Positions 34,781-43,705 of a DNA stretch of 64,000 nucleotides are shown in pieces; position 1 is the first letter of the stretch, and each line of letters opens with the position of its first letter. The notes under the pieces are model-generated. The model did no database searches. It had not been told where the DNA came from and saw nothing but the letters and a program-made list of their open reading frames with translations. A program made the position numbers and the translations under genes. This stretch comes from CAYMOV01 sp964392085. GTDB taxonomy: Bacteria > Oederibacteriota > Muellerivitia > Muellerivitales > Muellerivitaceae. Location of the stretch: contig CAYMOV010000005.1 of NCBI GenBank assembly GCA_964392085.1, positions 1 through 64,000 on the forward strand, written 5' to 3'.

Positions 34781-37669
34781 GTGACGAAGACCCTCCTCAT
34801 CCTTTTGACCCTCGCGATCTTCCCCCGCTTGTCCCTGGGCGCCGTTGGGTCCGCCTCGCCCCGTGAACGCCTGTCGTTGGACAAAGGTTGGTTCTTCGCC
34901 CTGGGCCACGCCTACGACCCCACGAAGGACTTCGGCTTCGACACCGACTATTTCTCCACGATCACCAAGGCCGGCTACGGCAGCGGCCCCGTGACTTCCA
35001 GCTTCGACGACCGGGGCTGGCGCTCGGTGGACGTGCCCCACGATTGGGCGGCGGAGCTTCCCTTCTCGCCCGAGGGAAGCCGCAGCCACGGCTACAAGGC
35101 CCTGGGCCGGAAGTTCCCGGGCGCCAGCGTGGGTTGGTACCGCCGTCATTTCTTCATCTCCGAGAAGGACCTGGGCCGCCGCGTCAGCGTGGTGTTCGAC
35201 GGGGTCCAGCGGGACGCCGTGGTCTGGGTCAACGGCTTTTACCTGGGCCGGGAAACCAGCGGCTACAGCGGCTTCCGTTATGACGTGTCCGAACTCCTGA
35301 ATTACGGCGGCGACAACGTGGTGGTGGTTCGGGCCGACGTCACGACGGAGGAAGGCTGGTTCTACGAGGGCGCCGGGATCTACCGCCATACCTGGCTCGA
35401 GAAGACCGACCCCCTCCACGTGGCCCCCGACGGCGTCTTCGTTGAATCCGAGGTGAAGGGCGATTCGGCCCGCCTCTCGACCGAGGCCACCGTCCGAAAC
35501 GACGGCGCCACCCCGGTTTCGTACGAAGTCACCCAGGACGTCCGGGACGAGGACGGCCGGTCGGTCGCCACCGGCAAGGTGGGCGGCCTGAAACTGGCCC
35601 CCGGCGAAGAGGGGAAATCCCTGGGTTCCCTCCAGGTGTCCAAGGCCCTGCTTTGGTCCCTCGAATCCCCTCATTTATATACGTTGTTCACGGTTGTCCA
35701 ATCCGGGTCCAAGGTCGTGGACCGGGTGGTCACGACCTTCGGCATCCGAACCCTGGGGTTCGACCCCGTCCAGGGGTTCCTCCTCAATGGGAAGCACGTC
35801 GAGCTCAAGGGCACCTGCGTCCACCAGGACTTCGCCGGGGTGGGGGCCGCCCTGCCGGACGCCCTGCAGGACTACCGGATCCGGGCCCTGAAGTCCTTCG
35901 GCTGCAACGCCTACCGCTGTTCCCACAACCCCCCGACCCCGGAGTTGCTGGACGCCTGCGACCGGCTCGGCATGCTGGTATTGGACGAGAATCGCCTCAT
36001 GGGTGTCACCCCCGAGCTGACCGGACGCCTGGAGTGGCTGGTCAAGCGCGACCGCAACCACCCCTGCGTCTTCGCCTGGTCCCTGGGCAACGAGGAATGG
36101 ACCATCGAGGGCAACGTGAGGGGCGAGCGCATCGGCGCGCTCATGCAGGCCATCGTGAAGCGCCTGGACCCCACCCGGGGGATCACCGCGGCCGTCAGCG
36201 GCGGCTGGGGCAAGGGCCTGTCGGAGGTCTTGGAGGTCATGGGCTACAACTACTACACCCACGGCGACCTGGACGGCCACCACAAGAGCCATCCCCAACA
36301 ACCCTCCTTCGGGAGCGAGGAATCCTCCACCCACTCGACCCGGGGCTGTTACGAGACCGTCCAGGCGGCCTGCCACCTGGCCCCCGCGGACCGGGCCGGG
36401 GAATTCAGCGCCGAGACATCCTGGAAGCACTACCTGGCCCGTCCCTTCCTGGGCGGCCTGTTCTATTGGACCGGGTTCGACTACCGGGGGGAACCCACGC
36501 CCTTCGACTGGCCGGCCATCGGCTCCCAATACGGCATCCTGGACCTCTGCGGCTTCCCGAAGGACCAGGCCTATTACCTGAAGGCCTGGTGGACCGACGA
36601 ACCCGTCCTGCACCTGTCGCCGCATTGGAACTGGAAGGGCCGTGAGGGGAAGCCCGTGACCGTCTGGGCCGATTCGAACTGCGCGGCGGTGGAATTGTTC
36701 CTGAACGGGAGGAGTCAGGGGCGCAAGGACATGCCCCTGAACTCGCACCTGGAATGGGTGGTCCCTTATGAGCCGGGCGTCCTGTCCGCCGAGGGGTTCA
36801 AGGACGGCAAGCCGACGATGGAAACAAAGGTCGAGACCGCCGGCCCACCCGCCTCCCTCGCCCTCTCGGCCGACCGGATGGACCCGAAGGCCGATTCAGT
36901 GGACGTCTCGGTGGTGACGGTGAGCGCCCTGGACGCGAAGGGCGTCGCGAACCCCCTGGCGGGTGCGGAAGCCACTTTCTCGCTGGAAGGCCCCGGCAAG
37001 ATCATCGGCGTGGGTAACGGCGACCCTTCCTGCCATGAGCCGGACCAGGTCGTGGACCAGGTGACTTCCCAGGACATCAAGAACCTGAAGTTCAAGAGGG
37101 TCGTGGGATGGGACGGGCTATCCGAGGTGGCGCCCGGGTTCAACGACCAGGCTTGGCCCGAGGGCTTCTCGTTCCGGGGCAGGATCGACGGCAAGGCGCG
37201 GAACGTCCCCATGACGATGGTGATCCGGGGCGAATTCACCCTGGCCCCCTATGGGCCGGACACCGTCCTCACCTTCTACCCCAAGGCCATCGGGGAGGAA
37301 CAGGACCTTTACATCAACGGCAAGCTCATCGTGAAGGGCCTGAAGAACGGCGACAAGACCCAAGCCTACAATCTGGAACACTCGATCCTCCACCCCGGCC
37401 GCAACACCTACGCCATGGTGGGGACGCCCCTGAGGATGCGCTGGGACTGGGACTACGGCAACACCCACCCGGGCACGATCGGGGCCTTCACGCCCCACGG
37501 GCCCTGGAAGCGCAGTCTCTTCAACGGTTTGGCCCAGGTATTGGTCCAGACGCAGGGGACGCCGGGGGAGATCATCCTGAAGGCCGAGGCGAAGGGCCTG
37601 GCCCCCGCGGTCTTGAAGTTGGAGTCGAAATCGGCGAACCTGCCGGTGGCCGCCCCCTCGGCACCCTAA
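34781..37669 (+). CDS. Secreted glycoside hydrolase family 2 enzyme (beta-galactosidase-like, DUF4982 type)
   Basis: 962 aa from a GTG at 34781 (AAGGAAT upstream) giving a signal peptide TKTLLILLTLAIFPRLSLG. Domains in order: GH2 sugar-binding jelly roll (SVDVPHDWA ... GWYRRHFFI ... FDGVQRDAVVWVNG), an immunoglobulin-like domain, a TIM barrel, then DUF4982 and C-terminal beta domains. The predicted acid/base is E438 in WSLGNEEW; the nucleophile is probably E513 in GSEESSTHSTRG. The YWTGFDYRGEPTPF motif is typical of the group. It should cleave beta-galactosides or related glycosides in the periplasm or outside. No SusCD or sugar-transport genes are near. Confidence 0.9.
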   Translation: MTKTLLILLTLAIFPRLSLGAVGSASPRERLSLDKGWFFALGHAYDPTKDFGFDTDYFSTITKAGYGSGPVTSSFDDRGWRSVDVPHDWAAELPFSPEGSRSHGYKALGRKFPGASVGWYRRHFFISEKDLGRRVSVVFDGVQRDAVVWVNGFYLGRETSGYSGFRYDVSELLNYGGDNVVVVRADVTTEEGWFYEGAGIYRHTWLEKTDPLHVAPDGVFVESEVKGDSARLSTEATVRNDGATPVSYEVTQDVRDEDGRSVATGKVGGLKLAPGEEGKSLGSLQVSKALLWSLESPHLYTLFTVVQSGSKVVDRVVTTFGIRTLGFDPVQGFLLNGKHVELKGTCVHQDFAGVGAALPDALQDYRIRALKSFGCNAYRCSHNPPTPELLDACDRLGMLVLDENRLMGVTPELTGRLEWLVKRDRNHPCVFAWSLGNEEWTIEGNVRGERIGALMQAIVKRLDPTRGITAAVSGGWGKGLSEVLEVMGYNYYTHGDLDGHHKSHPQQPSFGSEESSTHSTRGCYETVQAACHLAPADRAGEFSAETSWKHYLARPFLGGLFYWTGFDYRGEPTPFDWPAIGSQYGILDLCGFPKDQAYYLKAWWTDEPVLHLSPHWNWKGREGKPVTVWADSNCAAVELFLNGRSQGRKDMPLNSHLEWVVPYEPGVLSAEGFKDGKPTMETKVETAGPPASLALSADRMDPKADSVDVSVVTVSALDAKGVANPLAGAEATFSLEGPGKIIGVGNGDPSCHEPDQVVDQVTSQDIKNLKFKRVVGWDGLSEVAPGFNDQAWPEGFSFRGRIDGKARNVPMTMVIRGEFTLAPYGPDTVLTFYPKAIGEEQDLYINGKLIVKGLKNGDKTQAYNLEHSILHPGRNTYAMVGTPLRMRWDWDYGNTHPGTIGAFTPHGPWKRSLFNGLAQVLVQTQGTPGEIILKAEAKGLAPAVLKLESKSANLPVAAPSAP

Positions 37670-37684
37670 GCGCAACCACTTTAG

Positions 37685-37782
37685 AACCACGGGGAAGGCG
37701 GAGGGCACGGAGGAACAGAAACGCAAGCTTGGGGTTCATGTCCAAATTTGATTTCTCCGTGACCCCCTTTTACCCCGTGGTT
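37685..37782. repeat. Long-loop inverted repeat, AACCACGGGG family
   Basis: AACCACGGGG (37685-37694) pairs exactly with CCCCGTGGTT (37773-37782). Further inside, GGGCACGGAGG and CTCCGTGACCC extend the pairing imperfectly. It lies between the GH2 gene and the next small gene. Confidence 0.7.
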
Positions 37783-37805
37783 AAATCGGATTTTTTGAGG
37801 CCATT

Positions 37806-38237
37806 TTGAACCAAGAACCAAGTCACCCGCCCTCCGACGCTGAGCTCCGGAAGAAGCTGTCCGAGGCCTCCAACGCCCTGCTCGACCTGCACCTGGCCCT
37901 GATGGAGGCCGTGAAGGCCGGCTATGAGAAGGTGAACGGACCCATCGCGGGCCCCGGCGCCATGCTCCATTTGTTGTTGAACGACCCCGCCTTCGCCTGG
38001 CTCAGGCCGATCTCCGGGATGATGGCGAAGTTGGACGAGTGGACCGACGACAAGAAGACGCCGTTGGACCAAGCCCAGGTGGCCCTGGCCCTCCGCCAGG
38101 TCGAGGTCTGGACCAGCGAGTCCCCCTGCGGGGACGCCACCAACGACAGTTACCGGGTTTATTTGGGGAACGATCACGCAGTCACCATGGCCCACGCGGT
38201 CCTACGCATCAAGCTGAAGGCCCTGCCCAAGCCTTAA
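37806..38237 (+). CDS. Conserved hypothetical protein (LRP-S/DP-FAWLRP type)
   Basis: 143 aa from a TTG at 37806 with GAGG 6 bp before it. Helical and soluble. The stretch NALLDLHLALMEAVKAGYEKVNGPIAGPGAMLHLLLNDPAFAWLRPISGMMAKLDEW fits a widespread family of small cytoplasmic proteins of unknown function. Its position upstream of the toxin-antitoxin pair seems incidental, as a control region lies between. No catalytic residues are evident. Confidence 0.7.
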   Translation: MNQEPSHPPSDAELRKKLSEASNALLDLHLALMEAVKAGYEKVNGPIAGPGAMLHLLLNDPAFAWLRPISGMMAKLDEWTDDKKTPLDQAQVALALRQVEVWTSESPCGDATNDSYRVYLGNDHAVTMAHAVLRIKLKALPKP

Positions 38238-38238
38238 T

Positions 38239-38255
38239 TTGACGTCTTGACGTCA
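38239..38255. promoter_or_regulatory. Possible operator of the toxin-antitoxin pair
   Basis: TTGACGTC is directly repeated at 38239-38246 and 38247-38254, and TGACGTCA (38248-38255) is a perfect palindrome. It lies 30 bp before the antitoxin start. RHH antitoxins often repress their own operon through such short palindromes. A -10 box is not clear. Confidence 0.45.
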
Positions 38256-38284
38256 CCGAAGTAACTTGGGGTGGGAGGTGGATC

Positions 38285-38509
38285 ATGAATGCCAAGGCCA
38301 CCCTATATCTCGACCAGAAACTGTTGAAGGCCGCCAAAATCAAGGCCGCCCACCAGGACCAAAGCCTGTCCTACCTGGTGAATGAGGCCCTCCGGTTCTC
38401 GCTCAGCGAGGACGCGGCGGACAATGCGGCCACCGGTAAACGCGCGAAGGAACCTGTCCGCAGTCTGGAAGCCGTCCTCAAGGACCTCAAGCGCGACGGC
38501 CTGCTGTAA
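38285..38509 (+). CDS. Ribbon-helix-helix antitoxin
   Basis: 74 aa with an N-terminal ribbon-helix-helix pattern: KATLYLDQKLLKAAKIKAAHQDQSLSYLVNEALRFSL, as in CopG/Arc-type antitoxins. A flexible, charged C-terminus follows (KRAKEPVRSLEAVLKDLKRDGLL), which usually wraps the toxin. Ribosome-binding site GGGAGGTG 5 bp before ATG 38285. It is followed 6 bp later by a RelE/ParE-type toxin. It should neutralise the toxin and repress the operon. Confidence 0.85.
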   Translation: MNAKATLYLDQKLLKAAKIKAAHQDQSLSYLVNEALRFSLSEDAADNAATGKRAKEPVRSLEAVLKDLKRDGLL

Positions 38510-38515
38510 AAATCC

Positions 38516-38782
38516 ATGCCACTCCCCCCTTATAGCGTTTCCCTCAAGAAAACCGCCGAAAAAGAACTCCGGGCGGTTCCCCCTCCCACCTTGGCCAAGG
38601 TGGTGGACCACATCAAGGCATTGGCCCACCAACCCAGGCCCCCAGGCGTCGAGAAAATGGCCGGCGGGGACCTTTATCGGATCCGTCAAGGGAATTGGCG
38701 GGTGTTGCATTCAATCCAAGACCAAGATAAAACGGTGTTTGTGATCGAGATCGGAAATCGCCGGGATGTTTATCGGCGATAG
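38516..38782 (+). CDS. RelE/ParE-family toxin
   Basis: 88 aa, basic. The family pattern is clear: YSVSLKKTAEKELRAVPPPTLAKVVDHIKALAHQPRPPGVEKMAGGDLYRIRQGNWRVLHSIQDQDKTVFVIEIGNRRDVYR, with the core L(Y)RIRxGxxRVL(Y) strand and the final IGxRRDVYR. RelE-type members cut mRNA in the ribosome, ParE-type members poison gyrase; sequence alone does not decide. Immediately downstream of the RHH antitoxin, forming a standard type II module. Confidence 0.87.
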   Translation: MPLPPYSVSLKKTAEKELRAVPPPTLAKVVDHIKALAHQPRPPGVEKMAGGDLYRIRQGNWRVLHSIQDQDKTVFVIEIGNRRDVYRR

Positions 38783-38833
38783 TCATTCGATGGACAAACC
38801 TTCTCCAACTACTTTTTGACAGGAAACGACGCC

Positions 38834-39823
38834 ATGGAAACCCGAAAACTTGGAAGCCAAGGCCTCAGCGTCCCCGTCCTGGGGCTCGGTTGCATGGGTA
38901 TGGACTTCCAATACGGCCAGGCCGACGACGCCGAGAGCCGCCGGGTTTTGGACCGATCCCTCGACCTGGGGATGAACTTCTGGGACACCGCCGAGATGTA
39001 CGGCCCCTTCGCCAACGAGACCCGGCTGGGAGAGGCCCTGAAGGGTAAACGGAACCAGGTCATCCTGGCCACCAAGTTCGCCTGGAAGATCCTACCGGAC
39101 GGCAAAAGGGTGGGCCTAGACGGGAGCCCCGAGAATGTGAAGCGGGCCGTTGAGGGGTCGCTCCGGCGCCTCGGCACCGACCACTTGGACCTGCTTTATC
39201 AGCACCGCCTGGACCCCAACACTCCTATAGAAGAGACCGTGGGCGCCATGGCGGATTTGGTCAAGGAAGGAAAGGTCAAGTACCTGGGTTTAAGCGAAGT
39301 GGGGTCCCAGACGATCCGCCGGGCCCACGCGGTTCACCCCCTGTCGGCCCTCCAAAGCGAGTATTCCCTCTGGGAGACCGGCGTTGAGGAGAAGGTCTTG
39401 CCGACGTTGCGGGAACTGGGGATCGGCTTCGTGGCCTTCAGCCCCGCGGGACGGGGCTTCCTGTCGGGCGCGATCAGGAAATTCGAGGATCTCGCGCCGG
39501 AGGACGGGCGCCGGACGATCCCCCGGTTCCAGGGTGAGAACTTCGCCGCCAATATGAGGCTGGTGGACCAGATCCGGATCATCGCCGAGGGCAAGGGCGC
39601 CACCCCCACCCAAGTGGCCCTAGCCTGGCTCTTGACCCGGGGTAACGACGTGGTGGCCATCCCCGGCACCACGAAGGTGAAGCATTTGGAGGAGAACGCC
39701 CTGGCCGCCCAGCTCAAGCTGGACCAGTTCGACCAAGCCGCCATCAGCGGCATCCTGTCGGGCTTCCGGGTTTCCGGCGAGCGCCACTCCCCCGCCATGC
39801 TGAAGACCGTCTCAAAAGATTAA
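38834..39823 (+). CDS. Aldo/keto reductase
   Basis: 329 aa from an ATG at 38834 (AGGAA upstream; a TTG at 38816 is less likely). Catalytic tetrad regions of the AKR TIM barrel are visible: NFWDTAEMYGPFANE (Asp and Tyr), ILATKFAW (Lys) and LDLLYQHRLDP (His). The NADPH end IPGTTKVKHLEENALA is also clear. It resembles the YakC/AKR13 group that reduces aldehydes. Cytoplasmic. Single gene. The 143 bp after it hold a half copy of the CCAAG repeat. Confidence 0.92.
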   Translation: METRKLGSQGLSVPVLGLGCMGMDFQYGQADDAESRRVLDRSLDLGMNFWDTAEMYGPFANETRLGEALKGKRNQVILATKFAWKILPDGKRVGLDGSPENVKRAVEGSLRRLGTDHLDLLYQHRLDPNTPIEETVGAMADLVKEGKVKYLGLSEVGSQTIRRAHAVHPLSALQSEYSLWETGVEEKVLPTLRELGIGFVAFSPAGRGFLSGAIRKFEDLAPEDGRRTIPRFQGENFAANMRLVDQIRIIAEGKGATPTQVALAWLLTRGNDVVAIPGTTKVKHLEENALAAQLKLDQFDQAAISGILSGFRVSGERHSPAMLKTVSKD

Positions 39824-39966
39824 CAAATCCAAAATTCATTCACCGCCAAGTCCACCAAGATCAAATAGGTAAGTCATGAAGTTCAAATCAATATTCCCCA
39901 TAGAATATCCGCGGTCCAAACGTTATTGGGAGATAACCGACTCACACGTTTAGCCGAGGGACTCCG

Positions 39967-40239
39967 TTAGGTAACCTTTGGCTTCTTGTTATTGCGGGCG
40001 TAGTCCAGGGCGCGGTTCAAGCCGTCCATGAAGGCTTCCAGCTGGTCCTCGAACACCAGCACGGACGACTTGACGACCTTCCCGTTGCGCTCATGGGTGT
40101 CCGTCACGTTGAGGAAACGGTTGCCCCTCCCCGACTCGCGGTACTCGAAGACGTATTCCCGGTTTCCCAGCTTCATGTTCTCCCAGTGGAGGCTTTTGGA
40201 CTCCCCGGCGGGGGGTTTGGGGGCGGGGGTGGGTTCCAT
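39967..40239 (-). CDS. PUR-family nucleic-acid-binding protein (DUF3276)
   Basis: 90 aa. The beta-beta-beta-beta-alpha PUR-repeat pattern is recognisable: REYVFEYRESGRGNRFLNVTDTHERNGKVVKSSVLVFEDQLEAFMDGLNRALDYA. This is the DUF3276/PUR-alpha-like family, best known in Bacteroidetes and spirochaetes, where it binds ssDNA or RNA. The N-terminus is proline-rich. Single gene, ATG 40239 with AAAGG. Its presence is a weak hint toward an FCB-like lineage. Confidence 0.8.
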   Translation of the reverse strand: MEPTPAPKPPAGESKSLHWENMKLGNREYVFEYRESGRGNRFLNVTDTHERNGKVVKSSVLVFEDQLEAFMDGLNRALDYARNNKKPKVT

Positions 40240-40344
40240 GTTCTCAACCTTTCGACGGGTCTATTCCCCGCCTGTGCGGGGCCTGTTCAGGCCATCTTGC
40301 CACATAATCGCCCCGGTAAACCGGGGTCGCTTTTCGCCCAAAAC

Positions 40345-40373
40345 AAAAAGGCCGCCCGGGGGCGGCCTTTTTT
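40345..40373. terminator. Bidirectional terminator after the four-module lipoprotein
   Basis: GGCCGCC (40350-40356) and GGCGGCC (40361-40367) with loop CGGG, five A before and six T after. It lies 29 bp past the stop at 40402. Confidence 0.88.
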
Positions 40374-40401
40374 ACATCCAACCCGTCACGACGTCAGGGC
40401 C

Positions 40402-42741
40402 TCACGGGCACTTCTCCGCGTAGAAGGAGAAGTTCCAGTCCTGCGCGCCAGCCGGGCTGAACGTTGCCGGGAACGCCTGGTAGCTGTACCACTCGAACTG
40501 CCCCACCCCCGTCGGGGTGTTGGCCACCTGCATGTCGATCCCCGCGGCGGTGTTGTTGGACATGAAGGCGATCCAGTAGGTCCCGGTCGCGAGGGTCCCC
40601 GTGTTGGGGATGTCCACGGTGTTCCAACCGGTCACCGGGACCTGGTCGCCGGATTGGGACAACAACGCGGAGGGGCTCCCCGAGGCGTCGGTATAAAGGG
40701 CCATCCGGATCAATCCCGTGGGAGTGTTGGGGAGGTACACGTGGAGCTTGGTCACCACGCTGGACGTGCCCAGGGTGAACTTCGTGGCCAGTATGTTCCC
40801 CCCCGAGTAGTTGCTGGCGCTCCCCACGGGCGAGGTGTTGCCGAAGGTCGTGGGCGTGCACCCCGGGATCGGCGTCTCCGTCCGGGTAGGCGAGGGGGTG
40901 GAGGTGAAGGTCGGGGTGAAGGTCCAGGTGACCGTCGGGACCGGTGTGGGCGTCGCGGGCCCCACGCAGTAGTCCGCGTAAAAGGCGAAGGCCCAGTCGG
41001 TACCGCCGTAGCTGGAGAAGGGACTCGGGAAAGACCCCGTGAAGGACATGCCCTGGTACTGGCCGTCCCCGGTGGTCCCGTAATCCAGGGACATATCGAT
41101 GCTGTTATCCGCCACCAGGGCGATCCAGTAGGTGCCCGGGTCCAGGGGCGAAGTGGTGGGGACCACCACGTTGTTCCACCCCACGACGGAGGTTTGGGGG
41201 TTCGAGGCGGCGATCAGGGTCCCCGGTTGGGAGGCGCCGTTGGAGTAGAGCGCCATGCGGATGTTCGCCCCGGCATTGGAGGGGATGTAGGCGTGGAGTT
41301 TGTTGACCTGTCCTGAGGTGGTCAGGGTGAAATGGGTGGCGAGGGCGTTACCCGGCGAGAAGCCGCTTCCCACGCTCCCCCCCTGGAAATTCTTTCCGAA
41401 TGAGAAAAGGGTGCAGGCCGGGAGCGGCGTGAAAGTAAACGTCGCGGTGGGGGTGGAGGTAAAGGTCGGCGTCGGCGTCCAGGTGGCGGTCCGGACCGGC
41501 GTGGGCGTCCCGGCCCCCACGCAGTAGTCCGCGTAGAAGCTGAAGCTCCAGTCGGTGGCGCCCGAGCCGGTGAAGGGGCTTGGGAAGGAGCCGAACGAGG
41601 CGGACTGGTACTGCCCGTCCCCCGTCGTTTGGTTGTCCAGGGACAGGTCGATCGGGTGGTCCGCCTCGAGCGCGATCCAATAGGTGCCGGGAGCGAGGGC
41701 AACGGTGTTGGGGATGTCCACGTTGTTCCACCCGTTCACGGCCGACTGGCTGGACGAGGCCGCCAGCACCGTCCCGGGTTGGGACGCCACGTCGTTGTAG
41801 ATCGCCATCTCGAGGTTCGTCCCGGGGGTCGGGGCCGAGTGGATATAGGCGTGCAAAACCGTCGCCTGGCCGACGGCGGTCAGGGTGAAACGCGAGGCGA
41901 AGATGTTCGGGTTGTTGTAGACGCCATTGGCGGCCCCGATCCAGTTCTTGCCGAAGGAGAAGGTGGAGCAACCGGGGAGCGGGGTCTGGGTGAAGGTGTG
42001 GGTGAAGGTCGGCGTGAAGGTCGGGGTGGGGGTCCAGGTGTCGGTGGGCACCGGGGTATCGGTGGCGGCCCCCACGCAATAGTCGGCGTAGGCCGAGAAG
42101 GCCCAGGTGTTTGCGGTGCCGCCCGAGAACGTCGGGGGGAAAGGGCCAAAGGCCATGCCGGAATACTGTCCGTCGCCCGTGGAACCGGTGTCGAAGGCCA
42201 GGCCGAGGTCGATATCGAAAGCCACGGCGATCCAGTAGGTCCCGGCGGGCAACGCCCCGGTATCCGGCACGTCCAGGGTGTTCCAGCCGACGGTGGTCAC
42301 CCTCACGCTGGACTGGGTCAGCAGGTTGCCCGGTGCGGAACCGTTGTTGTCGTAGAGGGCCATCCGGACGCTGGAGCCCGAGGTGGTGGCGTAAACGTGG
42401 AGTTTGGTGACCTGGCCGGAGGTGGAAAGGGTGTAGCGCGAGGCGAAAAGGTTGCCCGACGAGAAGACCGAGCTGGAGGCACCCAGGAAGTTCTTGCCGA
42501 AGGTGAAGGGCGAGGCGCAAAGGGGCGTCTCGGTGATGGTTGGGGTGGCCGTGGGGGAACCAGGCGTCGGTGTCCGGGTGTTGGTGCTGGTCATGGTGGG
42601 CGTGCCCGTCAAGGGGTTGACGGTGAGGGTGTTCGTCGGGGGTTCCTGCCCGGGGGCGGTGGGCGAGGATTTTTTCTTGCAGCCCACGTAGGCCAAGGCC
42701 ACAAGGGTCAACAGGATGGCCGTCAGGCGGAAGCGTTTCAT
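40402..42741 (-). CDS. Large lipoprotein with four tandem beta-sandwich modules joined by Thr/Pro linkers
   Basis: 779 aa from an ATG at 42741 (GGAG upstream). Lipoprotein signal ends LVALAYVGC (lipid Cys 21). After a Thr/Pro linker come four modules of about 150 residues (approximately 42530-42070, 41970-41515, 41415-40960 and 40860-40402). Each begins with a Cys next to (S/T)FGKN-like sequence and carries (V/A)(T/N)KLH(V/A)Y, WN(T/N)(L/V)D(V/I)P and GTYWIA motifs. The first three end YADYC(V)G and the fourth YAEKC. The paired Cys at both ends could close each module by a disulfide. The fold recalls carbohydrate-binding or Ig-like domains; ligand unknown. Surface display is likely. Confidence 0.82.
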   Translation of the reverse strand: MKRFRLTAILLTLVALAYVGCKKKSSPTAPGQEPPTNTLTVNPLTGTPTMTSTNTRTPTPGSPTATPTITETPLCASPFTFGKNFLGASSSVFSSGNLFASRYTLSTSGQVTKLHVYATTSGSSVRMALYDNNGSAPGNLLTQSSVRVTTVGWNTLDVPDTGALPAGTYWIAVAFDIDLGLAFDTGSTGDGQYSGMAFGPFPPTFSGGTANTWAFSAYADYCVGAATDTPVPTDTWTPTPTFTPTFTHTFTQTPLPGCSTFSFGKNWIGAANGVYNNPNIFASRFTLTAVGQATVLHAYIHSAPTPGTNLEMAIYNDVASQPGTVLAASSSQSAVNGWNNVDIPNTVALAPGTYWIALEADHPIDLSLDNQTTGDGQYQSASFGSFPSPFTGSGATDWSFSFYADYCVGAGTPTPVRTATWTPTPTFTSTPTATFTFTPLPACTLFSFGKNFQGGSVGSGFSPGNALATHFTLTTSGQVNKLHAYIPSNAGANIRMALYSNGASQPGTLIAASNPQTSVVGWNNVVVPTTSPLDPGTYWIALVADNSIDMSLDYGTTGDGQYQGMSFTGSFPSPFSSYGGTDWAFAFYADYCVGPATPTPVPTVTWTFTPTFTSTPSPTRTETPIPGCTPTTFGNTSPVGSASNYSGGNILATKFTLGTSSVVTKLHVYLPNTPTGLIRMALYTDASGSPSALLSQSGDQVPVTGWNTVDIPNTGTLATGTYWIAFMSNNTAAGIDMQVANTPTGVGQFEWYSYQAFPATFSPAGAQDWNFSFYAEKCP

Positions 42742-42907
42742 GGTCGGCTCCGGGAAAGGGGTTATGAAGTTCCCGAAGGTTAGCGGAAGACCACGACAAA
42801 AAACCAGGGGGGGACGGTGGAAATCCCACGGATTCACGCCGATTTAACCGTGGGATCCCGGCCAGGGGTGGGGGATTCCCGTGGGCGCTCCGGAAGGCTT
42901 CCGACCT

Positions 42908-43705
42908 CTAGATCGAGAGTTCGCCGCGGCCCACGGTGAGGGCCCGGCCCAGGATCTCCACCCGCTCGCCGTGGTGGATCACCTCCAGGTCACCGCCCCG
43001 GGGGGAGACCTGCCGAGCGTTCAGGACGGTCTTGCCGAGCTTGGCGGCCCAATAGGGCGCCAGGCGGCAATGGGCGGAACCCGTCACGGGGTCCTCGGAC
43101 ACGCCCTTGCGGGGCGCGAAGAACCGGGACACGAAATCGCCGCCCCACGAGGCGCGAGCCGTCACGATCGTCCCCCACTCCTCCAACTGGGACAACACAT
43201 CGAAGTCGGGCCGGATCGCCCGGACGGCCGTTTCGGTTTCGACCTCGATTAATAGGTAGGTGCCATCCGTGGCCGCCAAGGCGTGATCCAATCCCAGGGC
43301 ACCCAGCGCGGGCCGGGGGGCCTGGATCGGTCGGACCGGGATCGAGGGGAAATCCATCCCGATCCGCCCGTCCTCCCGGCGCCGGCAGGTCAGGCGACCG
43401 CTTCGGGTATCGAAGGAGGCCGCGGCGGTCGGCTCGAGGGTCCCGGTCGCCCAAAGGACATGGGCGGAGGCCAGGGTGGCGTGGCCGCAGAGATCGACCT
43501 CGGCGGTGGGGGTCATCCAACGCAAGCCGAAGGGTTCCCCGGCTTTCCGCAGGACGAAGGCCGTCTCAGAAAGGTTGAACTGGGCCGCCACACCTTGCAT
43601 CCAGGCGACGTCCGGCCAGTTCGGGGATTCCAGGACCATGACCGCCGCGGGGTTCCCCCCGAAGGGGTCCGTGGTGAAGGCGTTCACCAGGTGGAAAGGT
43701 TTCAT
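42908..43705 (-). CDS. PhzF family isomerase/epimerase
   Basis: 265 aa from an ATG at 43705 (GGAGGGG upstream). PhzF signatures are VNAFTTDPFGGNPAAVMVLE at the start, the catalytic Glu region NLSETAFVL, WMTPTAEVDLCGHATLASAHVLW and EDPVTGSAHCRLAPYWAAKLGK. The two-domain diaminopimelate-epimerase fold is complete. Substrates of most non-phenazine members are unknown. The start overlaps the MarR stop by 4 bp (ATGA), so the pair is coupled, and MarR may sense the substrate or product of this enzyme (inference). Confidence 0.93.
   Translation of the reverse strand: MKPFHLVNAFTTDPFGGNPAAVMVLESPNWPDVAWMQGVAAQFNLSETAFVLRKAGEPFGLRWMTPTAEVDLCGHATLASAHVLWATGTLEPTAAASFDTRSGRLTCRRREDGRIGMDFPSIPVRPIQAPRPALGALGLDHALAATDGTYLLIEVETETAVRAIRPDFDVLSQLEEWGTIVTARASWGGDFVSRFFAPRKGVSEDPVTGSAHCRLAPYWAAKLGKTVLNARQVSPRGGDLEVIHHGERVEILGRALTVGRGELSI

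Noticed and set aside
34040..35674. 544-codon frame extending the nitrobindin-like gene upstream
   Set aside because: Residues before the ATG at 34609 are the antisense of the GH2 gene; the ATG at 34609 has AAGGAG and matches the family start.
40093..42783. Long plus-strand open frames opposite the four-module lipoprotein
   Set aside because: Antisense shadows rich in Gly, Arg, Val and His; the minus strand has signal peptide, repeats and terminator.
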